From the NCBI GenBank assembly GCA_910588045.1, contig CAJUPS010000001.1, forward strand, positions 133,953 to 197,952: DNA of 64,000 bases, read 5' to 3'. Numbering within the stretch: the first letter of the stretch is position 1; every line of letters starts with the position of its first letter. The position numbers and the translations under genes are program-made. The notes under the pieces were generated by a model. The model did not search any database. It saw only the letters and a list, made by a program, of their open reading frames with translations, and was not told the DNA's origin. Below are positions 28,302 to 36,014 of this stretch, one piece after another. This stretch comes from an uncultured Oscillospiraceae bacterium (lineage in GTDB: Bacteria; Bacillota; Clostridia; Oscillospirales; Oscillospiraceae).

Positions 28302-29563
28302 GGCTTTACCGCCCCGATGGACCGGGGACTGCACACCGCCACCACGTCGATGGCCTCGGCGTACTCCACGCTCTCCACCTTCGCCTCCCGGTACAGCAGG
28401 TCCAGCAGCCCGCCCTTGTCGTAAGGCAGATGCAGCGTCACCCGGCGGGTGCCCTTATCCAAAGCTCTGTCGATGGCCTGGAGGAGCTCGTCGATCCCCT
28501 CCCCCGTCCGGGCGGAGATGTTCACGGCGTCCTCCCCGTGGGGACGGATGTCCCCCCAGAAGAGGTCGGACTTGTTATACACCCGCAAGCAGGGCGTTTT
28601 CTCCGCCCCCAGCTCCGCAATCAGGCTGTCCACGATCTTCGCCTGTTCCTGCCAGCGGGGGTTGGAGATGTCGATGACGTGGAGCAGCAGGTCCGCGTAC
28701 TCCAGCTCCTCCAGGGTGGCCTTGAAGGCGTCCACCAGCTGGTGGGGCAGCTTGCGGATGAAGCCCACCGTGTCGGAGATCACCACGTCCAGGGTGTCGC
28801 TGACGGTGAGCAGGCGGCTGGTGGTGTCCAGGGTGTCGAACAGCCGGTTGTTGGCCGGGATGTCCGCCCCGGTGAGGGCGTTGAGGAGGGTGGACTTCCC
28901 CGCGTTGGTGTAGCCCACGATAGCCACCACGGGAATCTCGTTCTTCATCCGCCGCTGGCGCTGGGTGCCCCGGATGCGGCGCACTTCCTCCAGCTCCTCC
29001 TTGAGCTTGTCGATTTTCCGGCGGACATGGCGGCGGTCTGTCTCCAGCTGGGTCTCGCCGGGGCCCTTGGAGCCGATGGGGCCCTTGCCGCTGGTGCCCG
29101 CCTGGCGCTCTAAGTGGGTCCACATGCCCGTCAGGCGGGGCAGCAGATATTGGTACTGCGCCAACTCCACCTGGAGCCGCCCCTCCCGGGTCCGGGCCCG
29201 CTGGGCGAAGATGTCCAGAATCAGAGCACTGCGGTCCAGGACCTGGACGCCGAACTCCTCGGTGAGTACCCGCATCTGGGAAGGGCTCAGGTCGTTGTCA
29301 AAAATCACCGTGGTGGCCTCTTCGGTTTTGATAAGCTCCTTGATCTCCTCCACCTTGCCCTCGCCGATGAAGGTCCGGGGGTCCGGGGCCACCCGGCTCT
29401 GGAGCACGGAGGCCGCGGCCTCGCCCCCGGCGGTCTCCACCAGGGCCTCCAGCTCCTCCATGGACTCGCTGTCCGCGTTTTCCCGCTCCTCCAGCCGGGG
29501 GCTGTAGAGGCCCGCCAGGATGGCGATGTCGCGGGGCTTGTTTAACTCTTGCTGTTCTCTCAT
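28256..29563 (-). CDS. hflX: GTPase HflX
   Basis: A 435-aa ribosome-associated GTPase that splits stalled or stressed 70S ribosomes. The N-terminal HflX domain contains DPRTFIGEGKVEE and FDNDLSPSQMR; the glycine-rich linker reads GKGPIGSKGPGETQLETDRR; the GTPase domain has G1 GYTNAGKST, G3 DTVGFI and G4 NKSD. All parts are in the usual order and the length is normal. GAGGTACT precedes the ATG. The 3' end overlaps the divergently encoded small protein by 46 bp. Confidence 0.96.
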   Translation of the reverse strand: MREQQELNKPRDIAILAGLYSPRLEERENADSESMEELEALVETAGGEAAASVLQSRVAPDPRTFIGEGKVEEIKELIKTEEATTVIFDNDLSPSQMRVLTEEFGVQVLDRSALILDIFAQRARTREGRLQVELAQYQYLLPRLTGMWTHLERQAGTSGKGPIGSKGPGETQLETDRRHVRRKIDKLKEELEEVRRIRGTQRQRRMKNEIPVVAIVGYTNAGKSTLLNALTGADIPANNRLFDTLDTTSRLLTVSDTLDVVISDTVGFIRKLPHQLVDAFKATLEELEYADLLLHVIDISNPRWQEQAKIVDSLIAELGAEKTPCLRVYNKSDLFWGDIRPHGEDAVNISARTGEGIDELLQAIDRALDKGTRRVTLHLPYDKGGLLDLLYREAKVESVEYAEAIDVVAVCSPRSIGAVKPYIEGWVEPKEFWED

Positions 29564-29610
29564 AGTACCTCGCTGTTACTTGGAATTATGACAATCTGCA
29601 AAATTGCACC

Positions 29611-29688
29611 TGTAGGGGCGCACAGTGTGCGCCCGCCCGATACCGCACAGCGACCGTCAAAAGCGGGCGCACAATGTGCGCCCCTACA
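29611..29688. repeat. GTAGGGGCGCACA inverted-repeat element, copy 2
   Basis: Two 25-bp arms (29611-29635 and 29664-29688) are inverted repeats with a single mismatch and match the arms of the copy at 27655-27761; the filler between arms is shorter (28 bp) and unrelated. It lies between the flagellin terminator and the hflX start. Confidence 0.8.
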
Positions 29689-29740
29689 AGGCGGCTGTAG
29701 GTATAGTATAGCCGAATCGGGATGGATTTGCAACGATTTT

Positions 29741-29779
29741 TGCAAAATACCCCGGCGGGGACCGCAGTCCCTGCCGGGG
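29741..29779 (-). terminator. Terminator after the flagellin gene
   Basis: On the minus strand a 13-bp GC-rich stem with one internal mismatch (29767-29779 with 29750-29762) is followed by GTATTTTG, 15 bp beyond the flagellin stop. Confidence 0.8.
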
Positions 29780-29794
29780 TTTTGCTGCATCAAA

Positions 29795-32254
29795 TCAGCC
29801 CAGCAGCTGGAGGACGCCCTCGGGGAGAACGTTCGCCTGGGCCAGCATGGCTTGGGAATACTGGAGGAAGAGGTTGTGCTTCACGTAGCCCATGATCTCC
29901 TCGGCCATGTCCGTATCGCGGATGGTGCTCTCGGCGTCCTGGATGTTCTCCACGGAGACGCTGAGGTTGTTGCCCGTGTGTTCGAGGCGGTTCTGGTACG
30001 CGCCCAAATCGCCGCGGACGGAGGAGACGTAGTTGATGGCCCCCTTGATGACGGCAATGGCGTCCTGTGCGCCGGACTGGGTGCCGATGTCCACGTCGGA
30101 GATTTTGGCGGCCAGGTTGCCGTCCTTGTCAAAAGCACCCATAGCGTTGGTGTGCATGTCGCCGATGAAGACGTGCATCCGGTCGTACTCCTCGGAGGTA
30201 TCACCAATCTGGAGAATCAAACCGCCGGACTTGCCCGGCTCGTCAGGCTTGTCGGGTTTCCCTGGGTTGTCGGGATCGTCCGGGCCGGGCGGGTTGGGAT
30301 CGTCGGGTCCGGGACCAGGACCTGGAGGATTGGGACCGGGTCCAGGAGGGTCAGGCGGGTCGGGTTTGTCCGGGCCAGGAGGATCGGGCGGGTCAGGCTT
30401 GTCAGGTGGGACCTCAAGAGCACCGGGGGTGAAGGTTATTGTCTGAGGTGTTTTTGTGATAGTATCATAGTCGGGCATATTGAATTGCAACCCAGTCCCT
30501 ACTCCGCCATCAAAAGCAGTATCTGTAATGGAATCAGCAGCAACTTTTGTCATAGAAGCCTTAGCCACAACAAAGGCACTGTCCTCTGAATCAAAAAAGA
30601 TGATTTCACTCGTATCATTAACGTTACGAGTTTGACTTTTAGCAAGTACTTCTCCACCGCAAATCAACTCGAAATGGTCCGTATTCCACTGCATTGAAAT
30701 ATCAACAGGGGTAGGATTGCTCCCATCTGGACAACGAACATCCTTTGCATCCGCACGATCAACAAGCCGCTGCCGCTGATCAGATGTAAGTTCAAATTTG
30801 ATTGTGCCACCGTTGGCGGATGCAGCTGGAGTTACAACCCATAGAGAATTGCCACCACCGCCTTGGAAATCAGATATATCAAAATCCAGTCCTTGGTCAG
30901 CAGAAATCTTAATTTTTCCAATTTCTCCAAAATCTAAGATTACCGATTCTCCTGATTTTGGAAATACCTTATCGCCTGTTAAAATATTCCCAGCCAAATC
31001 AATAATTGTTGGATTCCCAGTTATTTTCCCATCATAAACTGTTCCAATATAATATCCGCCCAAAGCCTCAGTATAGCTTACACGAAACAAGTTAGGAAAC
31101 GCTGGTGATAAAGACTCACCCTTCTGTCCATTCCTACGCATCTCATTAACAAGCTCATCCGGCTTAAAATCAATGAGAGTCATTGTTCCCTTACGAGTAC
31201 CGCCAAGAAGCGCCGTAAACGGAAATTCAGTTTGATTTGGTGCATTAATCGTGACCTTATCCCCAAACGCCGCATTAACTTTCGGTGTACCGACTATCGT
31301 GGACGGGTCAACCCGATTAACCGTCACTGAAAACGCCGCATTTGCCTTATCAACAAGCTCAGAATCCTTTGTAGGCGCGTTTTCCTGCTCTACTGTCAGG
31401 ACTGTACCGTTGATAGACCATGTAAATGTCTGCCCGTCCAAGGTCCATTTATCTTTCAGCGTAGGCGAGTTTTTAAGCAGCTGATTAAATTTAAAAGCAA
31501 TCTCAGTTCCAGTTCGATGCCCGATATTCATATCTCCAGCACCGACTACTTGGTTAGGGTAGAACACAATGCTGCTTCCATCATATGCCCCTGTTCCTGC
31601 TCTGATGGTAATAGAATCCCCGCGCCTATATGTACCCGCCAAATCATTAAAGTCAAAGGTAAAGACCGCCTTCTTCGCAGGCGTCCCTCCCGAGCCGCCC
31701 GCACGGACCGTGCGGGATAGCCTCAGCAAGCTGAGGCTATCATAAGCATTGTTCTCCACCGCGCTGCCAGCGGCGGAAGCGGTCCCGCCAATCAGACTAC
31801 TGGCGGCGGCAACCGCACTCGTCTCCCTCTTCAACGACCCATCCAACAACTTAATCCCGTTAAAATTCGCGCTCTCCGCAATCCGGTCGATCTCCCTCTT
31901 GAGGTTCACGACCTCCTTTTGCAGGTTCTCCCGGTCGATCTCATCCTGGTAGGTGCCGTTGGCAGACTGGGTGGCCAGGTAGTCCATGCGGTTGAGCATA
32001 TCCTGAATCTCCTGCATGGCCCCCTCGGCAGTCTTCACCAGAGAGATACCGTCCTTCACGTTCTTCTGTGCGGCGGTGAGGCCGGTGATCTGGGCGCGCA
32101 TCTTCTCGGAAATCGCCAGGCCCGCCGCGTCGTCGCCCGCCCGGTTGATCTTGTATCCGGAGGACAGCTTCTCCAGATTCTTTCCCAGCGAACCGCGCAC
32201 CGCGCTATAATTACGGTAAGCGTTCATCGCCATAATATTGTGCTGAATCCGCAA
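29795..32254 (-). CDS. Flagellin with large variable domain
   Basis: Flagellar filament protein, 819 aa, against about 270-500 for common flagellins. The conserved N-terminal D0/D1 region (about 1-145) starts MRIQHNIMAMNAYRN and has SSGYKINRAGDDAAGLAISE. The C-terminal D1/D0 region (about 715-819) has ENIQDAESTIRDTDMA and ends QANVLPEGVLQLLG. Between them lie about 570 variable residues, with a Pro/Asp/Gly-rich repeat stretch at about 612-675. Bases 30440-31700 are visibly more AT-rich than the ends, so the central domain may have been exchanged. The start is TTG, supported by GGAAGGAGG. No other flagellar gene is in the window. Confidence 0.95.
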   Translation of the reverse strand: MRIQHNIMAMNAYRNYSAVRGSLGKNLEKLSSGYKINRAGDDAAGLAISEKMRAQITGLTAAQKNVKDGISLVKTAEGAMQEIQDMLNRMDYLATQSANGTYQDEIDRENLQKEVVNLKREIDRIAESANFNGIKLLDGSLKRETSAVAAASSLIGGTASAAGSAVENNAYDSLSLLRLSRTVRAGGSGGTPAKKAVFTFDFNDLAGTYRRGDSITIRAGTGAYDGSSIVFYPNQVVGAGDMNIGHRTGTEIAFKFNQLLKNSPTLKDKWTLDGQTFTWSINGTVLTVEQENAPTKDSELVDKANAAFSVTVNRVDPSTIVGTPKVNAAFGDKVTINAPNQTEFPFTALLGGTRKGTMTLIDFKPDELVNEMRRNGQKGESLSPAFPNLFRVSYTEALGGYYIGTVYDGKITGNPTIIDLAGNILTGDKVFPKSGESVILDFGEIGKIKISADQGLDFDISDFQGGGGNSLWVVTPAASANGGTIKFELTSDQRQRLVDRADAKDVRCPDGSNPTPVDISMQWNTDHFELICGGEVLAKSQTRNVNDTSEIIFFDSEDSAFVVAKASMTKVAADSITDTAFDGGVGTGLQFNMPDYDTITKTPQTITFTPGALEVPPDKPDPPDPPGPDKPDPPDPPGPGPNPPGPGPGPDDPNPPGPDDPDNPGKPDKPDEPGKSGGLILQIGDTSEEYDRMHVFIGDMHTNAMGAFDKDGNLAAKISDVDIGTQSGAQDAIAVIKGAINYVSSVRGDLGAYQNRLEHTGNNLSVSVENIQDAESTIRDTDMAEEIMGYVKHNLFLQYSQAMLAQANVLPEGVLQLLG

Positions 32255-32322
32255 TCTGTCCGCCTCCTTCCTGCAAGATATAGGGGCCCAGCCGGGGCGG
32301 GAGCCACTACACTTCGATTTAG

Positions 32323-32349
32323 TTATCGGCCGCTACCCGGTAAAGTTAA
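32323..32349 (-). promoter_or_regulatory. Sigma-28 (FliA/SigD)-type promoter of flagellin
   Basis: On the minus strand TTAA is followed after 15 bp by GCCGATAA (32323-32330 on the + strand), matching the TAAA-N15-GCCGATAA class of flagellar late promoters. It lies about 70 bp upstream of the flagellin start. No competing sigma-A promoter is obvious. Confidence 0.75.
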
Positions 32350-32370
32350 GGGAAATCCGAAAAAAAATGA

Positions 32371-32401
32371 GAAAAAACCGCCCCGCCTTCCGGCGGAGCG
32401 G
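32371..32401 (-). terminator. Terminator after rpmE
   Basis: On the minus strand a 10-bp GC-rich stem with one weak pair (32392-32401 with 32378-32387) and a GGAA loop is followed by TTTTTTC, directly after the L31 gene. Confidence 0.85.
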
Positions 32402-32412
32402 CACTTGTGTCC

Positions 32413-32613
32413 TCACTTCAGACCAAATTTCTTATTGAACTTGGCCACGCGTCCGCCGGTATCGACCAGCTTTTGCTTGCCTGTGAAGAAGGGGTGACAC
32501 TTAGAGCAGACTTCCACGCGAATGTCCTTCTTCGTGGAACCTGTCTCAATTACATTACCGCAGGCGCATTTGATCGTAGTCTGCTGATAATTGGGATGGA
32601 TACCTTCCTTCAT
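32413..32613 (-). CDS. rpmE: 50S ribosomal protein L31 (zinc-binding form)
   Basis: A 66-aa ribosomal protein of the large subunit. It has the two zinc-binding pairs CAC (Cys16, Cys18) and CSKC (Cys36, Cys39), so it is the C+ (RpmE) form rather than the cysteine-free form used in zinc starvation. The ending GGRVAKFNKKFG is typical. GAGGTGAACAAGAGCA precedes the ATG, and a strong terminator follows. Confidence 0.97.
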   Translation of the reverse strand: MKEGIHPNYQQTTIKCACGNVIETGSTKKDIRVEVCSKCHPFFTGKQKLVDTGGRVAKFNKKFGLK

Positions 32614-32736
32614 TGCTCTTGTTCACCTCTTTCCCCGTCAACTCGATTTCTTCGGCTTTCACCGCAAAATCTTTGGTTAGTATAGCACGGTCCGAACCAG
32701 AATGCAAGCACTTTTTTCGGAAAATGGCGTTTTTTT

Positions 32737-32774
32737 GCAAAAAGAGGACGGACAGCCCTCCGCTGTCCGTCCTC
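32737..32774 (-). terminator. Terminator after ispH-rpsA
   Basis: On the minus strand a perfect 14-bp stem (32761-32774 with 32742-32755; arm AGAGGACGGACAGC) with a 5-nt loop is followed by TTTTTG. It ends the long minus-strand run that includes cmk, plsC and ispH-rpsA. Confidence 0.9.
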
Positions 32775-32785
32775 TGCACCGGTTC

Positions 32786-34723
32786 TTACTCCTCGTCCTC
32801 ATCAGCGGGGGCGGGGGTGGGCGCCAGCAGGGCACGGATGGACAGGGAGATCTTCTGCTTCTCCTCGTCCACAGCCGTGATCTTGACCTCCACGTTCTGG
32901 CCCTCGGCGAGGACGTCGCCGGGCTTCTCAATGCGGTGGTCCGCGATCTGGGAGATGTGGATCAGCCCGTCCACACCGGGCACCACCTCGGCAAAGGCGC
33001 CGAAGGTCATCAGCTTCACAATACGCACGTTGGCCACATCGCCCACCTTGTAGGTGTCCATAAACACCTGCCAGGGGTTGGTGGAGCGGTCTTTCACGCC
33101 CAGGGAGATCTTGCGCTTCTCGGCATCGAAGGAGATGACGTACACCTCCAGGGTATCGCCAATCGCCACCACCTCGTTGGGGTGCTTGATGCGGGACCAG
33201 CTCAGGTCGGTGATATGTACCATCCCGTCCACGCCGCCGATGTCCACAAACACGCCGTAGCTGGTCATGCTCTTGACCGTACCGGTGTAGTGCTTGCCAA
33301 CCTCGATGTTGGCCCACACCTCGGCGGCAGCGGCGGCGCGGGCCTCCTGCTGCACGGCCTTGATGGAACCCACCACCCGACGGCGGGCCTTGTTGACCTC
33401 GGTGATGCGCAGCTTCACGTGCTGCTTGACCAGCTCGGTCATCGCGGCATCGCGGGGCAGGCCGGACTGGGAGGCGGGCACAAACACGCGCTGGCCCTTG
33501 ACGGACACGACCACGCCGCCCTTGTTCTCCTCGGTGACAATGCCCTCCACGACCTCCTTGTTCTCGCAGGCCGTCTCGATGTTGTCCCACACCTTGTTGG
33601 CATCCACCTTTTTCTTGGACAGGGTAGCATAGCCCTCCACGTCGTTGACGCGGATGACGAACAGTTCGTACTCCCCGCCCACCTGGACCACGTCCTCGGG
33701 CTTGACGCTGGGATCGTCGCTGAGCTGGTCTACAGGAATGTAGCCGGCTTGCTTACAACCCAGGTCCACATGGACTTCTGTGGGGGTAATGGCGGTGACC
33801 ACGCCGGTTACCTTATCTCCTGTATTTAACGTTTTGGTATACTGCTCTACCAACTCGGAAAAGTTCTCCATGCTCTCGATTTTTTCTTCGCTCATCGTCT
33901 TTTTGACCTCCTTTATGATGCTCGCAGGCGTGGAGGCCCCCGCAGTCAAGCCAATCCTTTCGCAGCCCTCCAGATCTTCCATGGACAGCTCGTCCGCGCT
34001 CTCAATCTGAAAAACGCGACCGCAGCGCGACCGACAAATTTCCGTCAGGTGCTTCGTATTGGCGCTCTTGGGATCACCAACCACCACCATAGCGTCCACC
34101 TGAGAGGCCAAAAGAGCCGCCTCCGATTGGCGCGTATGCGTAGCATCACATATTGTATCAAATATTTTTTGATTTGTACACTCTTTTTTTAGGATTTTCA
34201 AAGATTCTTCCCAAATTTCCCGGCGGAGGGTGGTCTGGGAGACCACGGTCAGCCCTCCAGCCGCCCTGGCCCCAGGGCTTTCGACCCATCTGGCGACATC
34301 TTCCGGCCCGGAAAATACCAGAAGGTTCCTACACCAGCCGCCCACGCCCCGGACTTCCGGGTGGTCGGGATCGCCGATCATCACCGGCTGGCGGCCCTCC
34401 CGGTCCGCCTCCTCCACGATGCGCTGCACCCGGGCCACCCGAGGACAGGTGGCATCCACCACCGACGCCCCCCGCTCCGACAGGATCCGGTAGACCTCCC
34501 GGCCCACCCCGTGGGCGCGGATGAGCACGCAGTCCCCCGCCCGGGCCTCCTCCGGGGCGGTGAGGACCCGCATCCCCCGCGCCTCCAGTGCGCCGGTGAC
34601 GTGGCGGTTGTGGATCACCTCGCCCAGCATCCTGGGCCGGGGGGCGTCCAGCTCCTCCGCCATCCGCACCGCCCGGGCCACGCCGAAGCAGAACCCGGCG
34701 CTCCTGGCCTGGATCACTTCCAT
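32786..34723 (-). CDS. ispH-rpsA: HMBPP reductase fused to ribosomal protein S1
   Basis: A 645-aa two-part protein. Residues 1-275 are IspH, the iron-sulfur enzyme of the last MEP-pathway step making IPP and DMAPP, with cluster cysteines Cys12 (GFCFGV), Cys93 (DATCP) and Cys192 (ICDATHTRQ). Residues about 300-630 are four S1 RNA-binding domains (for example VDLGCKQAGYIPVDQLS and SMTSYGVFVDIGGVDGMVHI). The frame is continuous across the junction, where MSEEKIESMENFSELVEQY resembles a free S1 start. This fusion is known in Clostridia. The acidic end is S1-like. plsC overlaps the 5' end by 10 bp. Confidence 0.95.
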   Translation of the reverse strand: MEVIQARSAGFCFGVARAVRMAEELDAPRPRMLGEVIHNRHVTGALEARGMRVLTAPEEARAGDCVLIRAHGVGREVYRILSERGASVVDATCPRVARVQRIVEEADREGRQPVMIGDPDHPEVRGVGGWCRNLLVFSGPEDVARWVESPGARAAGGLTVVSQTTLRREIWEESLKILKKECTNQKIFDTICDATHTRQSEAALLASQVDAMVVVGDPKSANTKHLTEICRSRCGRVFQIESADELSMEDLEGCERIGLTAGASTPASIIKEVKKTMSEEKIESMENFSELVEQYTKTLNTGDKVTGVVTAITPTEVHVDLGCKQAGYIPVDQLSDDPSVKPEDVVQVGGEYELFVIRVNDVEGYATLSKKKVDANKVWDNIETACENKEVVEGIVTEENKGGVVVSVKGQRVFVPASQSGLPRDAAMTELVKQHVKLRITEVNKARRRVVGSIKAVQQEARAAAAAEVWANIEVGKHYTGTVKSMTSYGVFVDIGGVDGMVHITDLSWSRIKHPNEVVAIGDTLEVYVISFDAEKRKISLGVKDRSTNPWQVFMDTYKVGDVANVRIVKLMTFGAFAEVVPGVDGLIHISQIADHRIEKPGDVLAEGQNVEVKITAVDEEKQKISLSIRALLAPTPAPADEDEE

Positions 34724-35313
34724 CCGTCCACCTCGCTTAACGCATAGATGCGCTCGAGGATCTCGGCGGCGATGGCCCGGTTCTCCTCCGGCGTGGGTCT
34801 CCGTCCGGCGATGACGGGGACGTAGGGCTCGCCGAAGACAACGGTGGTTTTTCGCAGAAACTTACGCCTGCCGCCGCAGTAGACGGGCACCATGGGGACG
34901 CCGGTGCGCGTGGCCATCACGGTGACGCCGCCCTTGGCCTCCACGTCGCCCTGCTCCTCCACCCGGGTGCCCTCGGGGAACACCAGCAGACGGTTTCCTC
35001 CGGTCAGGACCTTCATTGCGGTCTTCATCGCCGTCAGGTCGCTGCCCCCCCGCTTGACCGGGAAGATCCCCAGCTTCCGCAGCAGGAACCCCAGCACCGG
35101 AATCCGAAAGAGCTGGTCCTTGGCCATGACGGTCAGCCGGGCGTCCCGGGGCAGACTTAGGGCGATGATAATGGGGTCCCAGCCGCTGGCGTGGTTGGCG
35201 CACAGGAGGGCCCCTCCCTCCGGGAAGCGCTCCAGTCCCACCACCCGGCAGGGGAAGAGCAGATGGATGATGGGCGCGGCGATGGCGTAGATGATGCGGT
35301 AGAACTTTGTCAT
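34714..35313 (-). CDS. plsC: 1-acyl-sn-glycerol-3-phosphate acyltransferase
   Basis: A 199-aa membrane-associated acyltransferase making phosphatidic acid from lysophosphatidate. The catalytic H-x4-D motif is His41-Asp46 (ANHASGWD) and the glycerol-phosphate-binding motif is FPEGTR (residues 112-117). An N-terminal hydrophobic stretch (about 5-20) would anchor it. Its ATG overlaps the cmk stop (ATGA), and it overlaps ispH-rpsA, giving a coupled cmk-plsC-ispH-rpsA order that is common in Clostridia. Confidence 0.93.
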   Translation of the reverse strand: MTKFYRIIYAIAAPIIHLLFPCRVVGLERFPEGGALLCANHASGWDPIIIALSLPRDARLTVMAKDQLFRIPVLGFLLRKLGIFPVKRGGSDLTAMKTAMKVLTGGNRLLVFPEGTRVEEQGDVEAKGGVTVMATRTGVPMVPVYCGGRRKFLRKTTVVFGEPYVPVIAGRRPTPEENRAIAAEILERIYALSEVDGWK

Positions 35314-35996
35314 AGGCCGGTGCGCCCCCTGATGATCGCAAGAATACGCTCTAAGCTCTCCTCAAAATTGATCTCCGTGGTGTCCAGCATGATGGCGTCC
35401 TCCGCCGGGCGGAGGGGCGCGGCGGCCCGGTTCATATCGTTGGCATCCCGCTCCCGGGTCTCCCGCAGCACCTGCTCGAAGTCCTTGGACGTCCCCCGCT
35501 GCTGAAGCTCCAGCCAGCGGCGTCGGGCCCGGGCCTCGCTTCCGGCGGTGAGGAAGATCTTCACGTCCGCCCCCGGCAGGACCACCGTGCCGATGTCCCG
35601 GCCGTCCATGATGACGCTGCGCCGCTTCGCCAAGTCCCGCTGCATCTCCAGCAGGAATGCGCGCACCGCCGGATGGGCGGATACGGCGGAGGCCGCCATG
35701 GAGACCTCCTGGGTCCGGATCAGCGTCGTCACATCCTCCCCGTTGAGAAACATCCGCTGTAGTCCGCCGGGGTCGTACTCCATGGTGATCCCAATCTCCG
35801 GCAGGAGGGCCTCCACCGCCGCATCCCTCGGCTCCACGCCCCGTCGGAGGGTGTGGAGCGCCACCGTGCGGTAGATGGCCCCGGTATCCACATAGAGCAG
35901 GTTCAATTCCTTTGCCGCCGCCCGGGCCAGGGTGCTCTTCCCCGCTCCGCTGGGACCGTCGATGGCGATGGACAGAATCCTCTTTTCAGTGTCCAT
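35310..35996 (-). CDS. cmk: Cytidylate kinase
   Basis: A 228-aa nucleoside monophosphate kinase converting CMP and dCMP to the diphosphates. Walker A GPSGAGKST is at residues 14-22, the CMP-binding region includes YVDTGAIYRTVALH, and later motifs are MDGRDIGTVVLP and the lid REARARRRW-like segment (SEARARRRWLELQQRG). AAGAAGAGGAGA precedes the ATG. It is the upstream member of the coupled set with plsC and ispH-rpsA. Confidence 0.96.
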   Translation of the reverse strand: MDTEKRILSIAIDGPSGAGKSTLARAAAKELNLLYVDTGAIYRTVALHTLRRGVEPRDAAVEALLPEIGITMEYDPGGLQRMFLNGEDVTTLIRTQEVSMAASAVSAHPAVRAFLLEMQRDLAKRRSVIMDGRDIGTVVLPGADVKIFLTAGSEARARRRWLELQQRGTSKDFEQVLRETRERDANDMNRAAAPLRPAEDAIMLDTTEINFEESLERILAIIRGRTGL

Positions 35997-36014
35997 GACT
36001 GTCTCCTCTTCTTT

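Noticed and set aside
30217..30423. CRISPR-like or tandem repeat array in the flagellin gene
   Set aside because: The repetition comes from a Pro/Asp/Gly-rich coding stretch with irregular units inside an intact frame; no spacers or direct repeats of constant length occur.
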